Shown here one piece after another: positions 16,145 to 24,660 of a DNA stretch of 64,000 nt. The notes below the pieces were generated by a model that saw only the letters and a program-made list of their open reading frames with translations, was not told where the DNA came from and made no database searches. The translations under genes and the position numbers were made by a program. The DNA is from Pseudarcicella hirudinis. Its GTDB lineage: Bacteria; Bacteroidota; Bacteroidia; Cytophagales; Spirosomataceae. Location: NCBI RefSeq assembly GCF_900115665.1, contig NZ_FOXH01000013.1:62001-126000 (forward strand), written 5' to 3'. Each line of letters starts with the position of its first letter. Position 1 is the stretch's first letter.

Positions 16145-17008
16145 CTAAACATTACCCATTACATAAATCTGACCTTTAGGACCAACTTCTGTAGTACTTC
16201 CTCCGGTTTCTTCCAGAGAGATAGCAAAAGCTACAGCTTTGCCAAAAGACTTCATTTTAAGCATTTGAGTATTTCCGCTGATTAAACCAGCATCAACCGG
16301 TTTCCCATCTACAATAGCCCAGAGCTGATATTGCTTGCCGCTTGGAGCTTCCGGTAATTTCATAGATGAAACATACACACTTTCCGAATTAGTATCCCAA
16401 TATACCAATGCTTTGGAATTCGGGGCCACTGGCTGACCAGAGAGTGCAATTACTTTTACGCCAGGACTTTGTAAAATATTTAGTTCCTGTTCATAATTTG
16501 CCTTCAAAATCTCTTCATTCTGAACGATTTTAAGATTTTGAGATTCAGCAATGGCTAACTTCTCTTCTGAACCTTTCCAACGATTAAAGAATATGATATT
16601 GGCTCCGACACTCAGGATCAATAATGCCCATGAGGCAGCTGCTACCCATGTACGGGTTGCACTTGGCTGAGGCCTGAACTCTAAAACTTTATCCTCGGTA
16701 TTTAATTCATCGTCACTTACCTGACTGATACTATCTGTTACAAACGACCCAGATCCTTTTTGTTCACTGGTTACTGAAAGTTGCTCTTTTGCAAGTGCAT
16801 TCATTATCCTGATTTTTAATTCTGCAGGAGGTTCATGAGCAAACTCCAACGCATACGATTCCAGAGCCTCTTCAATCAGAAAAATCTCTGCCCGAATTTC
16901 CGGATGTTGAGCTATGTTTTTCTCTACCTCTGCGGTTTCTTCCACAGTTGTAAGCTTTAACACATAGCTTTCCAAAATTCCTGACGATATGTATGCTTTA
17001 ATATCCAA
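16145..17008 (-). CDS. anti-sigma factor, RskA-like
   Basis: The 287-residue single-pass membrane protein has an N-terminal cytoplasmic alpha-helical anti-sigma segment (about 1-75; MDIKAYISSGILESYVL...). A linker, a transmembrane helix (about 110-132, WVAAASWALLILSVGANIIFF) and a short coiled coil follow. The periplasmic C-terminal domain resembles the anti-sigma-K factor RskA family (GKQYQLWAIVDGKPVDAG, ALVYWD). It is predicted to hold the neighbouring ECF sigma factor at the membrane until regulated proteolysis releases it. It follows the sigma gene by 137 bases in the same direction. A zinc-binding HxxxCxxC motif is absent, as in RskA. Confidence 0.88.
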   Translation of the reverse strand: MDIKAYISSGILESYVLKLTTVEETAEVEKNIAQHPEIRAEIFLIEEALESYALEFAHEPPAELKIRIMNALAKEQLSVTSEQKGSGSFVTDSISQVSDDELNTEDKVLEFRPQPSATRTWVAAASWALLILSVGANIIFFNRWKGSEEKLAIAESQNLKIVQNEEILKANYEQELNILQSPGVKVIALSGQPVAPNSKALVYWDTNSESVYVSSMKLPEAPSGKQYQLWAIVDGKPVDAGLISGNTQMLKMKSFGKAVAFAISLEETGGSTTEVGPKGQIYVMGNV

Positions 17009-17145
17009 TTCTGTTTCTTATTATTTTATTTGCGGTTAAATGTCTACCTGGCAATTTATTAAACCTGACAAAAGAATCAATTACTGTAAAACTCTTTCAT
17101 CTCGTACCCCATCGGATCTTTTTCCAATAGTTTAGCAATACGACC

Positions 17146-17742
17146 TCATAAATACAGACTGACAATTTCGTAAAATATTAAAAGTACAATTACTATGAAA
17201 TATTCTCTTAAATGAGAAATTGCACTTTTGATACGGGTTTTAACAGTTCCCAAAGGAATGTTAAGCTCCTCAGCTACTTCAGCCTGAGTGTATCCCTGAA
17301 AATACAGCAAGTCAACAATCTGCTGATGTTCCGGGCGTAACTTTTCAACGATTTTTCGCAGACCAATAGCGTCTACGTCAAAAGAAGTGCTGTTTTGACT
17401 GTCTATAGTATTTACGTAATTGGAGAGGTCTTGGTTTTGCTGGGAATTCTGGAAGTCCTGAGAGCGGATTTTATCAATGGCTGTATTACGGGCTATGTTC
17501 AGAATCCAGGTGAAAAGAGTTCCTTTGGAACGGTTGTAGTTTTCAACGTTTCGCCAGATTTTAACAAAAGAATCTTGCATTACGTCTGCAGCTATTTCTT
17601 CAGAATGTACAATTTTTAATATAACGCCGTAAAGAGCCGACGAGTAGTTATCATATAGTACAGAGAATCCTCGCTGATCTTTACTTTGAAGCAAAGCCAC
17701 CAGGTTTTCTTCCGAAATGATAGTTCTACGTTTTCCCGCCAT
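17146..17742 (-). CDS. ECF sigma-70 family factor, SigK-like, with hydrophobic C-terminal tail
   Basis: The 198-residue protein shows sigma region 2 (about 20-90: LYDNYSSALYG, ADVMQDSFVKIWRN, LFTWILNIARNTAID) and region 4 (about 125-178: LRPEHQQIVDLLYFQGYTQAEVAEELNIPLGTVKTRIKSAI in two continuous pieces of the helix-turn-helix). It ends oddly with about 18 mainly hydrophobic residues (YFIVIVLLIF ... SLYL), beyond the usual LREL end. The RskA-type anti-sigma gene lies directly downstream and a fasciclin gene directly upstream. A minus-strand TATATTTG box lies at 17886-17893. Confidence 0.92.
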   Translation of the reverse strand: MAGKRRTIISEENLVALLQSKDQRGFSVLYDNYSSALYGVILKIVHSEEIAADVMQDSFVKIWRNVENYNRSKGTLFTWILNIARNTAIDKIRSQDFQNSQQNQDLSNYVNTIDSQNSTSFDVDAIGLRKIVEKLRPEHQQIVDLLYFQGYTQAEVAEELNIPLGTVKTRIKSAISHLREYFIVIVLLIFYEIVSLYL

Positions 17743-18116
17743 ATTTTTATTTTGAATGATTTAGTATGTAAAAGGTTATAACAAATCAAAAGACGGACTT
17801 GTTTTAGAGGAATACACACTAAATTTTCGAGTGCGAAACTACACGGTTCTGAGATCAGATGTAATCCTTTACCGTGGTATTTTAGCAAATATAGAAGGAT
17901 TTGACTTTTATGACAGAATATCGGATATTTTTTTTTCTTTAATTCTGAAAAAAGTTGAAAAACAGAGCGTTGAAGTTTTTAAAACAAAAGGCTTTCAAGC
18001 GAAAGCCCTTTGTAGGTAACCCATTTGATTAAACCACACCTCTATTTTTCTTTAAAGAACGAATCCTTTTTTATCTCTGCTTTTAAGATAATTTACAGGA
18101 TTGTTCGAGCTGATTT
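17743..18116. other. intergenic region between fasciclin and sigma genes
   Basis: Reading leftward, it holds the terminator of the fasciclin gene (17978-18012), then A/T-rich sequence with a -7-like TATATTTG (minus strand, 17886-17893) for the sigma gene. I see no separate gene. Confidence 0.45.
17978..18012 (-). terminator. terminator of the fasciclin gene
   Basis: GGCTTTC (17990-17996) and GAAAGCC (18001-18007) form the core stem with flanking A-T pairs. On the minus strand the stem is followed by TTTTGTTTT. It separates the fasciclin transcript from the sigma gene. Confidence 0.6.
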
Positions 18117-18680
18117 CTACATTTTTGGTAATACAACCGCATCAATAACGTGAATGACTCCGTTTGACTGATAAACATCATAAGTACTGATGTTTGCGGT
18201 TCCTCCGTTTTCATCTTTCAGCATGATGTTATGAGTTCCATTCATCATAGCTGTAAGCATTCCGCCACTTACGGTTTTGAAAACTGCTTTACCTTTTCCT
18301 GCTTTGATGGCCTTTTCGATGCTATCAAAATCATGCTTACCTGCTACTACATGATACGTAAGTATTTTAGTAAGGGTTGCTTTGTTTTCAGGTTTTAATA
18401 AATTATCAACAGTTCCTGCGGGAAGGTTTTCAAAAGCATCATTAACCGGTGCAAAAACCGTAAAAGGACCTTTAGATTGTAGCGTTTCTACCAAACCTGC
18501 CGCTTTTACTGCCGCCACTAATGTTGTATGGGCTTTTGAATTAACAGCATTCTCTACGATATTCTTCATAGGATACATAGGTTCAGATCCTACTGTAACT
18601 GTATTCTGAGCTTGAGATATACCTGCATTCAAGATTATCAATCCGAATACCAAGCCTAATGTTTTTGAAACTTTTTTCAT
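18117..18680 (-). CDS. secreted fasciclin (FAS1) domain protein
   Basis: The 187-residue protein has a signal peptide (1-24) and one FAS1 domain (about 40-187). It carries the H1/H2 blocks of the family: LQSKGPFTVFAPVNDAFENL, LTKILTYHVVAGK and, near the end, YDVYQSNGVIHVIDAVVLP. FAS1 proteins mediate adhesion or bind ligands at the envelope. The gene lies just upstream of an ECF sigma and RskA-type anti-sigma gene on the same strand. In mycobacteria, SigK/RskA controls the FAS1 proteins MPT70 and MPT83, so regulation by the neighbouring sigma factor is a reasonable inference. Its own terminator shows it is a separate transcript. Confidence 0.93.
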   Translation of the reverse strand: MKKVSKTLGLVFGLIILNAGISQAQNTVTVGSEPMYPMKNIVENAVNSKAHTTLVAAVKAAGLVETLQSKGPFTVFAPVNDAFENLPAGTVDNLLKPENKATLTKILTYHVVAGKHDFDSIEKAIKAGKGKAVFKTVSGGMLTAMMNGTHNIMLKDENGGTANISTYDVYQSNGVIHVIDAVVLPKM

Positions 18681-19007
18681 TGGGATTGTAAAGTTTAAAA
18701 TCGTTTAAACTACATTGGAAATTACGGATACGATACATTGTCAAAATAATCATTCACTCTTTAGTCGTACCCGATTTCGTGGTGATTACTGACATTTGAA
18801 CAGATATACGGGAACAAAAAAGGTTTGGATTTAAAAAAGTAAAAAAAAATAAAAAAATTAAAATTTTTTCCAAAACAGGGAATCCGGGAGCAATGTTAAG
18901 ATGGGAGAGAAGTAAGAAAAACTATAGGAAATAGCCTGAAAAGCAAAATGGGCAGATGCTGAATATGCACCTGCCCATTTCGGGAAATAAAACAATCTGA
19001 AATCAGA
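18681..19007. other. intergenic region upstream of the fasciclin gene
   Basis: A poly-A/T stretch (about 18835-18870) and the terminator of the DUF1573 gene are visible. No Bacteroidota TANNTTTG promoter element for the fasciclin gene is seen on the minus strand. That fits use of an alternative sigma factor but does not prove it. Confidence 0.4.
18941..18981 (-). terminator. terminator of the DUF1573 gene
   Basis: AAATGGGCAG (18946-18955) pairs with CTGCCCATTT (18971-18980), just downstream of the leftward stop codon. The following T run is weak. Confidence 0.55.
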
Positions 19008-19484
19008 TTATGATTTTTTAGCCTTTTTAGCAGCAGCCGGAGCCGGAGCAGCAGCCGGAGTTTTTGATACTGTAGGAGCGGCAGCCGGGGCAGCAGCAGG
19101 AGCTTCAGCACCTTTTGGTGTCACTTCACCCTTAATTGTCAATGCAATCTGAGGAGTTTCAGCGTTACTGATTACTGTAATAGTTTTATTGAATACGCCA
19201 GGACGACCTGTTGAGTTATACGAAGCAGTCACTTTTCCGGTTTTACCAGGAAGAACTGGTTCTTTAGTCCAATCCGGAGTTGTACATCCACATGATGGTT
19301 GTGCATTGGCAATTACTACAGGAGCAGTACCTGTATTCGTAAATTCGAATGTGTAAGTTGCTTGTGTACCTTCGTCAATTTTACCGAAATCATGAGATTC
19401 AGCCTTGAATTTAATTACACCCTGAGCATTACTCAATGTTGATGTTGCGAATAAAACAGCGAAGAAGAGAAAGAATTTTTTCAT
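19008..19484 (-). CDS. secreted DUF1573 protein
   Basis: The 158-residue protein has a signal peptide (1-20) and a DUF1573 Ig-like beta-sandwich (about 22-115). Its motifs are ESHDFGKIDEGTQATYTFEFTN (shown as family pattern DFGKI..G....F.FTN), PSCGCTTP and PGKTGKVTASYNSTGR. A low-complexity Ala/Pro-rich tail ending in Lys/Ser follows (about 120-158). DUF1573 proteins are common small envelope proteins of Bacteroidota with no proven function. A perfect promoter lies upstream on the minus strand. The Ala-rich tail may be a linker or wall-interacting segment. Confidence 0.9.
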   Translation of the reverse strand: MKKFFLFFAVLFATSTLSNAQGVIKFKAESHDFGKIDEGTQATYTFEFTNTGTAPVVIANAQPSCGCTTPDWTKEPVLPGKTGKVTASYNSTGRPGVFNKTITVISNAETPQIALTIKGEVTPKGAEAPAAAPAAAPTVSKTPAAAPAPAAAKKAKKS

Positions 19485-19859
19485 TTTTTTAAAGATTAAT
19501 AGATTTTATTGATACCTAAGAAGAAAAAATTATATTTTTCGAATACTGATATAAGTAAATTCTTACATTTCCTTTCTCAATAACGACAAAACAAAAGTAA
19601 GATTATGAGTCATGTATGCAAAATCTTTGCCAAGCTTTAACAAATCATTAACAATCTTTTGGAACAGGCACTTTTTTGTATGATGACGATTTTATATTAT
19701 TTTTACGAATAGAATATTTATTTTCCTTCAGGCTTTTTAGTAAAACATGTTTGCTAATGTACAATCCTGAAACCGGATATTCTAAATTAATGCACTAAAA
19801 TATTCCTAACTTCTATTGCAAACGTGTTGGAAAACGAAATACTTACCGAAAACTCATCC
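19485..19859. other. divergent intergenic region
   Basis: It holds the DUF1573 promoter (19592-19622, minus strand) and an A/T-rich stretch before the rightward E1 gene. No RNA gene is seen. Confidence 0.4.
19592..19622 (-). promoter_or_regulatory. Bacteroidota-type promoter of the DUF1573 gene
   Basis: On the minus strand TTTG (19622-19619) is followed after exactly 19 bases by TACTTTTG (19599-19592), a full match to TTTG-N19-TANNTTTG. It lies about 108 bases upstream of the start codon. Confidence 0.78.
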
Positions 19860-22250
19860 ATGACTGTACAACACTTCAGTCGTGAGGACGTATTGAAAGA
19901 CTACCGGCTAGTTGCTCTTAGCCGGCAATGCAGTTTGCTGGTAAGAAAAGAGGTTTTTTCAGGTCGCGCCAAATTTGGAATATATGGGGATGGCAAAGAG
20001 CTTTGTCAGCTTGCTCTTGCCAATGCCATGCAGCCCGGGGATTTCATTTCGGGATATTACCGTGATCAGACTATTGTCGCAGCGGTTGGAGATATGACCT
20101 GGAGAGAGTATTTTTCTCAGTTATATGGTCATCCTGATATTACTTTCGAACCTCATACCGGGGGCAGAACGATGAACAATCATCATGCTACCAGATGGCT
20201 GGACGAAAATGGGAAATGGCTTGATCAAACCAAAATGTATAATTCGGTCGCCGGAGTTTCTTCTACGGCCGGACAAATGCCAAGAGCTGTAGGGATCGCC
20301 TATGCTTCTAAACTATATCGTTCCATTCCCGAATTAAAGGATATTTCTCAGAATTTTACCAGAAACGGTAACGAGGTATGCTTTGCCACTATCGGAGATG
20401 CTTCTACTTCAGAAGGAATGTTCCTTGAATGTATTAATGCTGCGGGGGTGTTGCAAATTCCTTTGGTAATGTCTGTTTGGGATGATGGATACGGTATTTC
20501 CGTTCCTTCTCAATATCAGACTACAAAATCTTCTATCTCAAAAGCTTTGGCAGGTTATCAGACTAATGAAGACGGAGCAGGATTGGAGATTTTTACAGTA
20601 AAAGCCTGGGATTATGCGGGTTTGATTGAAACGTATCAGAAAGCGGCTCATTTAGCCAGAGAATTTCATATTCCTTCCTTAATCCATGTGGAGGAAGTTA
20701 CTCAGCAACAGGGACATTCTGCCTCAGGCTCGCATGAACGTTATAAATCTCCGGAAAGATTACAGTTTGAGATTGATCTTGATTGCAATCTGAAATTCAG
20801 AGAATGGATTCTGGAAAATGATTTTGCCACTGAAGAAGAACTGAAAGCAATTGATGAAGAATCAGCAAAAACTGCCCGAAGTTGTCAGAAAGAAGCCTGG
20901 ACTGCCTATACTGATTCTATTAAGCCTCAGTACCAAAATGCGCTGTCTTTAATTCAGCAGGCTATTGAGGAGAGTTCAAATGGTGAAGAAATTGCTAAAA
21001 TTTATGAAAGCCTGAGTAAAGCATACTATCCGATTCATTCAGACTCGGTAAGAGCTGTGCGCAGAGTGCTTCATGCCATGCGTTTTGACAGTGTGCCTTC
21101 AAAGAAAGCCTTGCAGGTATGGGTCAAAGAAGCTGTAGATTCAAATTTTAAGCGTTTTACTACTCATCAGTATAGTGTGTCGGATGAATCGCCTTTGAAA
21201 GTGGAGGCCGTAGAACCTATCTATACCGAAGATTCTGCTTCGTTGGATGGCAGAGAGATTCTGAACCGGAATTTTGATCATCTTTTATCTAATGATCCGC
21301 GTATTTTTATTCTCGGAGAAGATGTAGGGAAAATAGGTGACGTAAACCAGACTCTGTCAGGCTTGCAGGATAAATTCGGAGAAGAGAGAGTCACAGATAC
21401 CGGAATCAGGGAGATGACCATCGTTGGTCAGGGAATAGGTGCTGCGATGCGTGGCCTGCGTCCGATTATTGAAATACAGTACTTAGATTATATTTTTTAT
21501 CCGTTTGCAACACTTGCTGATGATCTGGCATGTTTGCACTACAGAACAGTAGGCGGACAAAAAGCTCCACTCGTTATTCGTACCAGAGGACACCGCTTGG
21601 AAGGTATCTGGCATTCTGGATCTCCAATGGCTGTATTACTGAATGGTTTGAGAGGAATACATTTATGCGTACCCCGTAATATGACGCAGGCTGCCGGAAT
21701 GTACAATACCTTATTGAATTCTGATGACCCTGCCATTGTTATCGAATGTTTGAACGGTTATCGTTTGAAAGAAAGATTACCTGATAACCTGTATGATACA
21801 AGAGTTCCGTTAGGTGTTCCGGAAGTAATTAAAGAAGGAACTGATGTAACAATAGTTACTTACGGCTCTATGTGCAGAATTGTAATGGAAGCTGCCGTTC
21901 AGTTGGAGAATATAGGTATTTCTGTAGAAGTTATTGATATTCAGACCTTATTGCCTTTCGATATTTCACATAAAATTGTTGAATCAATCAGGAAAACCAA
22001 TCGGGTTATTTTTGCAGATGAAGATATGCCTGGTGGTGCTTCAGCATATATGATGCAGGAAGTACTTGATAATCAGAATGCATATCGCTGGCTGGATTCA
22101 AAACCTGTATGTATTGCAGCGCAGCCACATCGTCCTGCATATAGCTCTGACGGAGATTATTTCTCAAAACCTAATGTTGAGAATGTTTTTGATGCGGCTT
22201 ATGCAATCATGCACGAAGTAAACCCTGAACTTTTTCCGGAAATTTACTAA
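19860..22250 (+). CDS. fused alpha-beta E1 component of a branched-chain-type 2-oxoacid dehydrogenase
   Basis: The 796-residue protein joins an E1 alpha half (about 1-400) to an E1 beta half (about 440-796). The alpha half has GYYRDQTIV and the thiamine diphosphate region GDASTSEGMFLECIN. The beta half has GEDVGKIGDVNQTL, ERVTDTGIREMTIVGQGIGA and the late FADEDMPGGASAYMMQEV. It decarboxylates a 2-oxoacid (probably branched-chain or 2-oxoisovalerate type) and acylates a lipoyl E2. No E2 or E3 gene is adjacent. ATG 19860 gives the usual start (MTVQHFSREDVLKDYR); a GTG at 19824 would add 12 residues and cannot be excluded. Confidence 0.9.
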   Translation: MTVQHFSREDVLKDYRLVALSRQCSLLVRKEVFSGRAKFGIYGDGKELCQLALANAMQPGDFISGYYRDQTIVAAVGDMTWREYFSQLYGHPDITFEPHTGGRTMNNHHATRWLDENGKWLDQTKMYNSVAGVSSTAGQMPRAVGIAYASKLYRSIPELKDISQNFTRNGNEVCFATIGDASTSEGMFLECINAAGVLQIPLVMSVWDDGYGISVPSQYQTTKSSISKALAGYQTNEDGAGLEIFTVKAWDYAGLIETYQKAAHLAREFHIPSLIHVEEVTQQQGHSASGSHERYKSPERLQFEIDLDCNLKFREWILENDFATEEELKAIDEESAKTARSCQKEAWTAYTDSIKPQYQNALSLIQQAIEESSNGEEIAKIYESLSKAYYPIHSDSVRAVRRVLHAMRFDSVPSKKALQVWVKEAVDSNFKRFTTHQYSVSDESPLKVEAVEPIYTEDSASLDGREILNRNFDHLLSNDPRIFILGEDVGKIGDVNQTLSGLQDKFGEERVTDTGIREMTIVGQGIGAAMRGLRPIIEIQYLDYIFYPFATLADDLACLHYRTVGGQKAPLVIRTRGHRLEGIWHSGSPMAVLLNGLRGIHLCVPRNMTQAAGMYNTLLNSDDPAIVIECLNGYRLKERLPDNLYDTRVPLGVPEVIKEGTDVTIVTYGSMCRIVMEAAVQLENIGISVEVIDIQTLLPFDISHKIVESIRKTNRVIFADEDMPGGASAYMMQEVLDNQNAYRWLDSKPVCIAAQPHRPAYSSDGDYFSKPNVENVFDAAYAIMHEVNPELFPEIY

Positions 22251-22260
22251 AATAGAAATA

Positions 22261-22320
22261 CGTTGTAAACCAGTCCTTTGACTTTCATATCATAGTTCTG
22301 GTTTACAGCGATTTACTTTT
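22261..22320 (+). terminator. terminator after the E1 gene
   Basis: CGTTGTAAACCAG (22261-22273) pairs with CTGGTTTACAGCG (22298-22310) with one G-U pair and a 24-base loop, just downstream of the stop codon. Confidence 0.5.
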
Positions 22321-22445
22321 GAAAAATAAGACTGCTTAAAATATAGAATTTATGGATTTAATGTAATGGTTACAATAATCAGTTGTATCTGAGCAGAAGA
22401 AATTTGTTGTGTACAGATACAATATCCATTCATTTGGTTTTATAG

Positions 22446-22476
22446 TTGTCCGTTCTGATTTTGAAACTTACTTTTG
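22446..22476 (+). promoter_or_regulatory. promoter of the nuoI-nuoJ-nuoK operon
   Basis: TTG (22446-22448) is followed after 20 bases by TACTTTTG (22469-22476), a close match to the Bacteroidota promoter. Transcription would begin around 22482, giving a very short leader to the TTG start codon at 22498. Confidence 0.65.
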
Positions 22477-22497
22477 TAAAAAATCTGAATTAAGGCC

Positions 22498-23733
22498 TTG
22501 TCGAAAAAAGGAGCAAATAATACATATTTCGGAAATATTAAGGAAGCCGTAAAATCTTCGCTGAAAGGTTTGTCATTGTCTTTCAGACACCTGAAAGATG
22601 CCAGACAGAGCAGAAAGCCAATCTTTGTGGATGATCCTTCTTATTTCAATCAGGATACCGGGATTGTTACGCTGGAATATCCGAGGGATAGAATTCCTGT
22701 GCCTGATCATGGAAGATATCAATTGCATAATGAAATGGATGATTGTATCGTCTGTGATAAATGTGCAAAAATCTGTCCGGTAGATTGCATTGAAATTGAG
22801 CCGATTAAAGCAACCGGAGTCGCCGGTTATGCTTCTGATGGGTCACCGATCCGTTTGTATGCCGCTAAATTTGACATAGATATGTCGAAATGTTGTTTTT
22901 GCGGGCTTTGTACAACAGTTTGTCCTACAGAATGTTTGACAATGACCAGCGAATACGATTTCTCGGTGTTGGATGTCAAAGATCACCTTTTTAAGTTCGG
23001 TAACTTAACAGAGGAACAGGCTCAGGAGAAAAAAGATTTATATGAGCAATTTGTGGCAGAAAAAGAGGCCATGAAAGGATTGAAGACGAAGCCTGCTGTT
23101 CCTGCTGAGAAAGAAGAAGAAAAGGTTGTTGTTGCCAAACCTGCATTTAAACCATCGTTTAAGCCTAAAGTTCAACCAGTTGAAGAAAAACCAGAGAGTG
23201 AAGATACAACTCCTTCAACATCTGAAGAGCCGGCAAAAGCTCCTGCCAGACCAGCTTTTAAACCAAAGTTTAAACAGACCGGAGGAGATGCTTCAGAAGA
23301 AAAAGCAGCTGATTCCTCAGATGAAATTAAAGCTGAAACAATAAATACCAATACAAAACCTGCCTTCAGGCCAAAATTCAAAAAGCCAGAAACTGAGTCA
23401 GCAGCAGAGGAAGCTTTGGAAATTCCTGAGGAAATTAAGTCGGAAGAAGTAGTTACTCGCCCTAAACCGGTTTTTAAGCCAAAATTCAAAAAGCCTGAAA
23501 CCGAGTCAGCAGCGGAGGAGGCTGTGGAAACTCCAGAGGGAATTAAGTCGGAGGAGGTAACTGCCCGCCCTAAACCGGTTTTCAAGCCAAAATTCAAAAA
23601 GCCTGAAACTGAGTCGGCAGCGGAGGAGGCTGTGGAAACTCCAGCGGAAATTAAGTCGGAGGAGGTAACTTCCCGTCCTAAACCGGTTTTTAAGCCAAAA
23701 TTCAAAAAGCCAGAAACTGATAACGAAAATTAA
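22498..23733 (+). CDS. nuoI: NADH-quinone oxidoreductase subunit I with long repeat-rich C-terminal extension
   Basis: The 411-residue product carries the NuoI ferredoxin-like domain (about 1-190). It has two 4Fe-4S motifs: Cys83/86/89/93 (CIVCDKCAKICP) and Cys132/135/138/142 (CCFCGLCTTVCP). NuoI holds clusters N6a and N6b of complex I. A normal NuoI ends near residue 180. Here about 200 extra residues contain six copies of a KPxFKPKFK core about 36 residues apart, separated by acidic Glu/Ala/Ser-rich spacers. The last copies are near-identical 108-bp DNA repeats. The start is TTG, supported by the promoter just upstream. It is followed by nuoJ and nuoK. Confidence 0.93.
   Translation: MSKKGANNTYFGNIKEAVKSSLKGLSLSFRHLKDARQSRKPIFVDDPSYFNQDTGIVTLEYPRDRIPVPDHGRYQLHNEMDDCIVCDKCAKICPVDCIEIEPIKATGVAGYASDGSPIRLYAAKFDIDMSKCCFCGLCTTVCPTECLTMTSEYDFSVLDVKDHLFKFGNLTEEQAQEKKDLYEQFVAEKEAMKGLKTKPAVPAEKEEEKVVVAKPAFKPSFKPKVQPVEEKPESEDTTPSTSEEPAKAPARPAFKPKFKQTGGDASEEKAADSSDEIKAETINTNTKPAFRPKFKKPETESAAEEALEIPEEIKSEEVVTRPKPVFKPKFKKPETESAAEEAVETPEGIKSEEVTARPKPVFKPKFKKPETESAAEEAVETPAEIKSEEVTSRPKPVFKPKFKKPETDNEN
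23137..23733 (+). repeat. 108-bp tandem repeats encoding the NuoI tail
   Basis: The coding sequence has a 108-bp period: near-identical units start at 23461 and 23569, a partial unit starts at 23677, and a more diverged unit starts at 23353. Two older, degenerate units precede them. Each encodes KPxFKPKFKKPETES-type sequence plus an acidic spacer. The pattern indicates recent in-frame expansion. Confidence 0.85.
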
Positions 23734-23766
23734 CTTTCGGATACATAAACTAAAAACCAGATTCAA

Positions 23767-24297
23767 TTGATCAATTTCATTTTTTTGTTTTTCTTTCTTT
23801 TGATAGCCATTTCAGCCATTGTGGTTTTGTGGAGTAGAAATGTATTGTATTCTGCATTTAGTTTATTGGTTACTTTTCTGGGGATTTCGGCTCTTTATGT
23901 AATGGCCGGAGCAGATTTTGTAGCTGTTACCCAGATCCTGATTTATGTCGGGGGTATTTTAGTCCTGTTGATTTTTGGCGTAATGCTTACCAACAAAGGG
24001 GATCGTAAAACCGATGATAAAAATGATATTTTAACAGAAAGCAGAAACAGGTTTTGGGGGATTTTAGTAGCGATGGGGTTGTTCACCCTGCTTTTCTATA
24101 CATTTAGCGGTGCTGATTTTGCCGGAATTCACCGGCAAAACTTTGGAGACAATGAACAATCTTTGAGTTCTGTAAAGGGAGTAGGCGTTCAGCTTATGAC
24201 AGAATTTGTTCTTCCTTTTGAAATTACCGGAATTTTATTGATGGTAGCATTGATTGGCTCGGCATATTTAGCTTCCAGCCGGAAATCAGATGATTAA
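23767..24297 (+). CDS. nuoJ: NADH-quinone oxidoreductase subunit J
   Basis: The 176-residue membrane protein has five predicted transmembrane segments and the NuoJ pattern ISAIVVLWSRNVLYSAFSLL, followed by ALYVMAGADFVAVTQILIYVGGILVLLIFGVML in overlapping pieces. NuoJ lies in the membrane arm of complex I at the junction with the proton channels. The start is a TTG at 23767, 33 bases after nuoI. A charged loop (about residues 78-95) separates helices three and four. It is the middle gene of nuoI-nuoJ-nuoK. Confidence 0.94.
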   Translation: MINFIFLFFFLLIAISAIVVLWSRNVLYSAFSLLVTFLGISALYVMAGADFVAVTQILIYVGGILVLLIFGVMLTNKGDRKTDDKNDILTESRNRFWGILVAMGLFTLLFYTFSGADFAGIHRQNFGDNEQSLSSVKGVGVQLMTEFVLPFEITGILLMVALIGSAYLASSRKSDD

Positions 24298-24351
24298 AAT
24301 GGTGCATATTTCCTGAAAATCTGATATTACCGGACTGTTATTTTAGAAGAA

Positions 24352-24660
24352 ATGGAAAATAATTACTTATCATACTACTTATTGTTAAGTGCACTTCTTT
24401 TCAGCATAGGTTTGGCAATAGTCATTGTCAAGCGTAACATCATTGTGGTTTTAATGGGAATAGAGTTAATGCTGAATGCTGTAAACCTTAATCTGGTTGC
24501 TTTCAGTAAAAACGACCCCAACCTGCAAGGACAAATGTTCGCATTGTTCGTAATGGTAGTTGCTGTATGCGAAGCCGTTGTAGCTTTGGCAATTACGTTA
24601 AAAGCCTTTGAGCACTTCAAAACGGTTAATCTGGACAGAATCAACGAATTAAAAAAATAA
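24352..24660 (+). CDS. nuoK: NADH-quinone oxidoreductase subunit K
   Basis: The 102-residue protein has three transmembrane helices and NuoK signatures: IVIVKRNIIVVLMGIELMLNAVNLN, with the conserved membrane glutamate in GIELM, and the second glutamate in AVCEAVVALAI. These glutamates lie on the proton path of complex I. It follows nuoJ by 54 bases. The TAA stop overlaps the ATG of the thioesterase gene by one base. The next complex I genes (nuoL, M, N) are not here, so the complex I genes are split in this genome. Confidence 0.96.
   Translation: MENNYLSYYLLLSALLFSIGLAIVIVKRNIIVVLMGIELMLNAVNLNLVAFSKNDPNLQGQMFALFVMVVAVCEAVVALAITLKAFEHFKTVNLDRINELKK

Noticed and set aside
17800-18720. Shared TGTAGTTT upstream of the sigma and fasciclin genes as an ECF promoter motif
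   Set aside because: An eight-base match in two A/T-rich regions is expected by chance and no second box at fixed distance was found.
23172-23705. Leftward 177-residue repeat ORF opposite nuoI
   Set aside because: It is the mirror of the NuoI repeat tail and has no independent start signal or family.
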